Below are positions 61,385-64,000 of a stretch of 64,000 nucleotides of DNA, in pieces. This stretch comes from CAWCBH01 sp963793785 (GTDB lineage: Bacteria > Actinomycetota > Thermoleophilia > Solirubrobacterales > 70-9), in assembly GCA_963793785.1 (NCBI GenBank), contig CAWCBH010000004.1:186001-250000 (forward strand), written 5' to 3'. A model generated the notes under the pieces. The model searched no databases. It saw nothing but the letters and a program-made list of their open reading frames with translations, and was not told the origin of the DNA. Numbering within the stretch: the first letter of the stretch is position 1; every line of letters begins with the position of its first letter. The position numbers and the translations under genes are program-made.

Positions 61385-61981
61385 ATGGCAACACAAAGCA
61401 GCAACAACCGCAGCAACCGCAGCAACCGCAGCGCCAGCGCTCGCAGCGCCAGCGCCCGGAAGGCTGCCCGTACCCGCAGTGCCCGTAACACCAAGACGCA
61501 GGCCAAGCGCACGGCGACCAACGCCAAGCGCACGACGACGTCGGCGAAGCGGACCGCGGCGAACGCGACGCGAGTCGCCACGCCGCCGCGCAGCCAGGTC
61601 GTCAAGGTCGCGGAGACCGCGGTCGACGTTCCGGTCGGCGCCGCGCTGAACCTGACCGACCGCGTACAGGAGCTGATCGAGCCCTGGACGAGTCGTCAGG
61701 GAGCCGAGCGCCGGGTGCGGAGCTATCGCACCCAGGTCACCCGGACCCTGAAGCGGGCCGAGCGTCGCGGTTCGACCGCCCGCCGCCAGAGCACCCGCAG
61801 GGCGGAGACGACTCTGCGCCAGAACCGCCGCAAGGCGGAGACGACTCTGCGCCGGAACCGCCGTGAGGCCGAGCGCCAGCTGCGCAAGGTCACGCGTCGT
61901 GCGGACCAGTTCCAGACCGACGTCGCGAAGGTCGTCGAGGAGCAGTCCTCGCGCGCCCAGGAGATCGTCGCGTCGCTCTAA
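61385..61981 (+). CDS. Arg/Lys-rich histone-like protein with repeats
   Basis: A 198-aa highly basic protein. Residues 1-65 are Ser/Arg/Lys-rich with three 7-residue AKRTxxx copies, like histone H1-type tails. Residues about 72-100 form a predicted amphipathic helix (VVKVAETAVDVPVGAALNLTDRVQEL). Residues 139-193 are five 11-residue repeats (RAETTLRQNRR, KAETTLRRNRR and so on), which fits a hendecad coiled coil. DNA- or polyanion-binding is the obvious role; it also resembles phasin and HBHA-like helical proteins. ATG preceded by TTGGAG. Strong terminator 95 bases after the stop. Confidence 0.85.
   Translation: MATQSSNNRSNRSNRSASARSASARKAARTRSARNTKTQAKRTATNAKRTTTSAKRTAANATRVATPPRSQVVKVAETAVDVPVGAALNLTDRVQELIEPWTSRQGAERRVRSYRTQVTRTLKRAERRGSTARRQSTRRAETTLRQNRRKAETTLRRNRREAERQLRKVTRRADQFQTDVAKVVEEQSSRAQEIVASL
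61502..61564 (+). repeat. Three 7-residue AKRTxxx repeats (histone H1-like tail)
   Basis: AKRTATN, AKRTTTS and AKRTAAN, 21-base period, within the histone-like gene. Confidence 0.85.
61799..61963 (+). repeat. Five 11-residue (33-base) repeats in the histone-like gene
   Basis: Units RAETTLRQNRR, KAETTLRRNRR, EAERQLRKVTR, RADQFQTDVAK, VVEEQSSRAQE. The first two are nearly identical at the DNA level (GGCGGAGACGACTCTGCGCC), showing recent duplication. Confidence 0.85.
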
Positions 61982-62076
61982 CCGCTTAGCCCGGTTGGCC
62001 GCGGAGAGGCGGCCGGGCCGGTGAAATCTGCCTGGCAGCGATACATCGCCGGCAGAGAAGCACCTCTCCTCCCTCG

Positions 62077-62104
62077 CCAACCGCCCCCATCGTGGGGCGG
62101 TTGG
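62077..62104 (+). terminator. Intrinsic terminator after the histone-like gene
   Basis: CCAACCGCCCC-loop-GGGGCGGTTGG forms a perfect eleven-base stem with a six-base loop, followed by TTCGTTCT. It also sits just beyond the 3' end of the convergent sigma-factor gene (stop at 62111), so it may act in both directions. Confidence 0.85.
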
Positions 62105-62110
62105 TTCGTT

Positions 62111-63460
62111 CTAGGGCCCGAACTCGGTTCTGGTCGCGCTCCCACCGCCGCCCGAGGATCCGCCACCTCCACCACCGCCGGAGCTGACCGGTGCCGGCGG
62201 CGGCGGGCTTGGCGCGGCGGGGGACGGTGCCGGAGCTGTGGCCGGCTCGAGCCCGAACTCGGGCTCGGCGGGCTCGCGCTCCGTGGCCGGAGGCGGATCG
62301 GCGGGGGCCTTTTCAACCGTTGCGGCCGAACCGGGGTCTGTGGCCGGCGGGGGAACTGGCGGGGCCACGACGTCGGCCTGTGCCGGCGGTGCCGGCGGGG
62401 CCGCATCGGCCTCGACCTGCTTCGCGATCGCCGCGCCGCGCTCCACGGTCGGTCGCGCTTCGCGCTCGCCCAGCGGGTCGAGCGGAGCCGGAACCACACC
62501 GGTGGCAAGACACGCCGCGCCGGCGCCGGCGGTGCCGGCACAGATCGCCAGCACCTTCGCGACGACGGCCATCCCGGCACCGCGACTTCCACCCGCGGCG
62601 GCGAACTGGGAAAGCGCGGTCTCGGCGGCGCCGCTGCGACCGGGTAGCCGCGATTGCAGCGCGCCGAGCGCCTCCTGTCCGCGCTCGAGCAGCGAGCGCG
62701 AGACCGGCAACAGCGGCGCCAGGGAGGCTGCCGCCTGCGGGGCGGCACGGAAAGCGCGCAGCTTGGAACGGCAGTGGGCGCAGGCGCGGAGATGTTCCTT
62801 GACCTCGATCTCACGAGCCGCATCCGCCTCGCCGTCACAGAAGGCGGACAGCAGCGGGCCGAGCTCGTCGCAACGCCGGCCGTCCTCGCTGCTGGAGAGG
62901 ACGGCGCGAAAACGCTGGCGGCCCTCGGCGAGGCAGCGGTTCACCTTCGTGTAGGACCAGCCGGTGATCTCGCCGATCTCCGAGTACGAGTAGCCCTCCG
63001 CGAGCAGGGTCAGGGCCCGAAGCTCTTGCGGCTTCAGCGTCTGCAGGGCTTCGCGTGTCCGCGCGACCCGCTCACGGCGTTCGGCCAGCGCCGCCGGCCC
63101 GTCGCCGGTGGACGGGATCAGCTGCACCCAATCCTGCTCCTCGGACCCGTCGGGTAGGCGCGGTGCGGGGGCGGGGAGGATCCGCTCGCGGTTTCGGCGC
63201 ACCGCCAGCGCCTCGTGCTTGGTGACCGTCTGAGTCCAGCGGATCAGCTGGCGCGGGTCGTCGGTCGGCGCCTTGGTGAGGAGGATCTCGAGAGCTCGCT
63301 GGTAGGCGTCCTCGGCGTCGTCGGCGCAGAGCGAGAAGCGCCGCGCGGTTCGGCGCAGGGCCGCCTCGTGGCGACGGATCAATTCGACCGCGGCTCGCCG
63401 TCGCGCGGCCTCGCCGGAGGACCGATGCCGCACGGCGCTCAATTGCAGGAGCTCCGGCAC
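62111..63460 (-). CDS. ECF-type sigma factor fused to a zinc anti-sigma domain and membrane anchor
   Basis: A 449-aa protein from GTG 63460. Residues 25-95 are sigma-70 region 2 ([21 protein letters not shown]), and 140-190 are region 4 with a helix-turn-helix ([19 protein letters not shown]). Residues about 195-240 carry an anti-sigma zinc finger (HLRACAHC, H223-x3-C227-x2-C230). Residues 297-322 are a membrane helix, and the C-terminus is Pro-rich then Gly/Ser-rich and lies outside the cell. So the sigma factor is covalently tied to its inhibitor and to the membrane. The frame is open to 63598, but the extra N-terminal residues look non-coding. Divergent from the sugar-nucleotide gene. Confidence 0.82.
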   Translation of the reverse strand: MPELLQLSAVRHRSSGEAARRRAAVELIRRHEAALRRTARRFSLCADDAEDAYQRALEILLTKAPTDDPRQLIRWTQTVTKHEALAVRRNRERILPAPAPRLPDGSEEQDWVQLIPSTGDGPAALAERRERVARTREALQTLKPQELRALTLLAEGYSYSEIGEITGWSYTKVNRCLAEGRQRFRAVLSSSEDGRRCDELGPLLSAFCDGEADAAREIEVKEHLRACAHCRSKLRAFRAAPQAAASLAPLLPVSRSLLERGQEALGALQSRLPGRSGAAETALSQFAAAGGSRGAGMAVVAKVLAICAGTAGAGAACLATGVVPAPLDPLGEREARPTVERGAAIAKQVEADAAPPAPPAQADVVAPPVPPPATDPGSAATVEKAPADPPPATEREPAEPEFGLEPATAPAPSPAAPSPPPPAPVSSGGGGGGGSSGGGGSATRTEFGP

Positions 63461-63600
63461 CTCGTGCTCATTCTGCAACTGCAAGCGCCGTGGTTCGGGG
63501 CTTCCGCCCCGCCGGGGCGGAAGAAATCCCGCAAATTGGGCGCCCAAGCCCCCGCTGGAGCCCGCTTCTTCTACATTCCCAGGCCGATGCGAGGCCACCG

Positions 63601-64000
63601 ATGAGCACCTGCATAGTTACCGGGGGAGCCGGCTTTCTCGGTTCCCACCTCTGCGATCACCTGCTGGAGGCGGGACACCGGGTGATCTGCATCGACAACC
63701 TCGATACCGGCTCGCTGCAGAACATCGAGCACATCCGCGACCGGAACTTCCTCTTCGTCCACCACGATCTCACCGAGTACACGGAGATCACCGAGGACGT
63801 CGACTTCGTCTACCACCTCGCGTCCCCGGCCAGCCCGATCGACTATCAGCGCCTGCCCTTGCACACCCTGAAGGTCGGCTCGCACGGCACCCACCACATG
63901 CTCGGAGTCGCGAAGTTCAAGCGGGCCCGGTTCCTGCTCGCCTCGACCTCGGAGGTCTACGGCGACCCCCAGGTGCATCCGCAGCCGGAGAGCTACTGGG
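63601..64000 (+). CDS. UDP-glucuronate decarboxylase-like NAD-dependent epimerase, cut by the right edge
   Basis: The first 133 residues of a short-chain-type extended epimerase. Motifs: [19 protein letters not shown] (Rossmann GxxGxxG), [36 protein letters not shown] and [19 protein letters not shown]. The last two are characteristic of UDP-glucuronate decarboxylase (UXS), which makes UDP-xylose. The catalytic Tyr-x3-Lys lies beyond the edge. ATG 63601 follows a ribosome-binding-like GAGGCCACCG. It is probably the first gene of a sugar or exopolysaccharide operon outside the window. Confidence 0.85.
   Translation, partial: MSTCIVTGGAGFLGSHLCDHLLEAGHRVICIDNLDTGSLQNIEHIRDRNFLFVHHDLTEYTEITEDVDFVYHLASPASPIDYQRLPLHTLKVGSHGTHHMLGVAKFKRARFLLASTSEVYGDPQVHPQPESYW

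Noticed and set aside
60422..62080. A 552-codon version of the monoacylglycerol lipase gene
   Set aside because: The extra N-terminal part is antisense to the histone-like gene and contains only repetitive shadow sequence.
63461..63598. N-terminal extension of the sigma/anti-sigma fusion from 63598
   Set aside because: The added 46 residues look like untranslated leader and would remove the promoter gap of the divergent epimerase.

Overview
The window is very GC-rich, densely packed chromosomal DNA from an actinobacterium, most likely class Thermoleophilia (Solirubrobacterales or relatives). This rests on gene content rather than any marker RNA: an actinobacterial-type IleRS, heme genes fused to a Ccm-type cytochrome c cluster, an F420-associated HExxH metallopeptidase, RTX-tailed secreted proteins and several small proteins of the kind seen in that group. 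GTG and TTG starts and 1-4 nt stop/start overlaps are common. No gap between genes exceeds about 180 bases. I found no tRNA, rRNA, CRISPR array, transposase, integrase or phage gene, so this reads as ordinary core chromosome with some lineage-specific genes.

Layout. 1-7.3 kb (minus): a broken CapK-like ligase, an Ldh-family dehydrogenase, a hypothetical, galT, a GNAT acetyltransferase, a slipin/NfeD membrane pair and a TlpA-like thioredoxin lipoprotein. 7.4-9.9 kb (plus): an unusual DEAH helicase. 9.96-17.7 kb (minus): one long cluster ccmA-ccmB-ccmC-ccmD-hemA-hemC-cobA/hemD-SAM hydrolase-birA, joining heme synthesis to heme export and cytochrome c maturation. 17.7-25 kb: murein endopeptidase, aldehyde dehydrogenase, rarA, then a plus-strand operon (M20 peptidase, DUF1385 protein, methylmalonyl-CoA epimerase, small protein, methyltransferase). 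25-27.7 kb (minus): BtrH-like protein and a polytopic membrane protein. 27.8-33 kb (plus): a lipid-centred run (small membrane protein, lipid kinase, PLD-type cardiolipin synthase, PAP2 phosphatase, ychF, CrtC-like protein).

33-45.3 kb: SpoIID/LytB, aldehyde dehydrogenase, a secreted metallophosphoesterase with an RTX tail, fumarase, a lipoprotein, an M15-like peptidase, and a benzoylformate-decarboxylase-like enzyme beside a FAD/Fe-S 2-hydroxyacid dehydrogenase. 45.3-55.2 kb: ileS, trxA, polyprenol-phosphate mannosyltransferase, polX, a structured intergenic region, a membrane protein, otsB, a split TauE/SafE transporter, ArfB and a PAC2 protein. 55.2-64 kb: UvrD-nuclease fusion, inositol-phosphatase-like enzyme, F420-associated metallopeptidase, monoacylglycerol lipase, a histone-like protein with a LexA-type box upstream, a membrane-anchored sigma/anti-sigma fusion, and the start of a UDP-glucuronate decarboxylase.

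Data quality: about twenty single-base frameshifts break otherwise well-conserved genes, including essential ones (ileS, hemC). Nearly all that I resolved to the base are one extra nucleotide. I treat them as sequence errors and annotate across them. The most unusual biology is the LexA-box histone-like gene, the sigma/anti-sigma fusion, the RTX-tailed phosphoesterase, the split TauE/SafE pair, and the decarboxylase with changed catalytic and cofactor residues.
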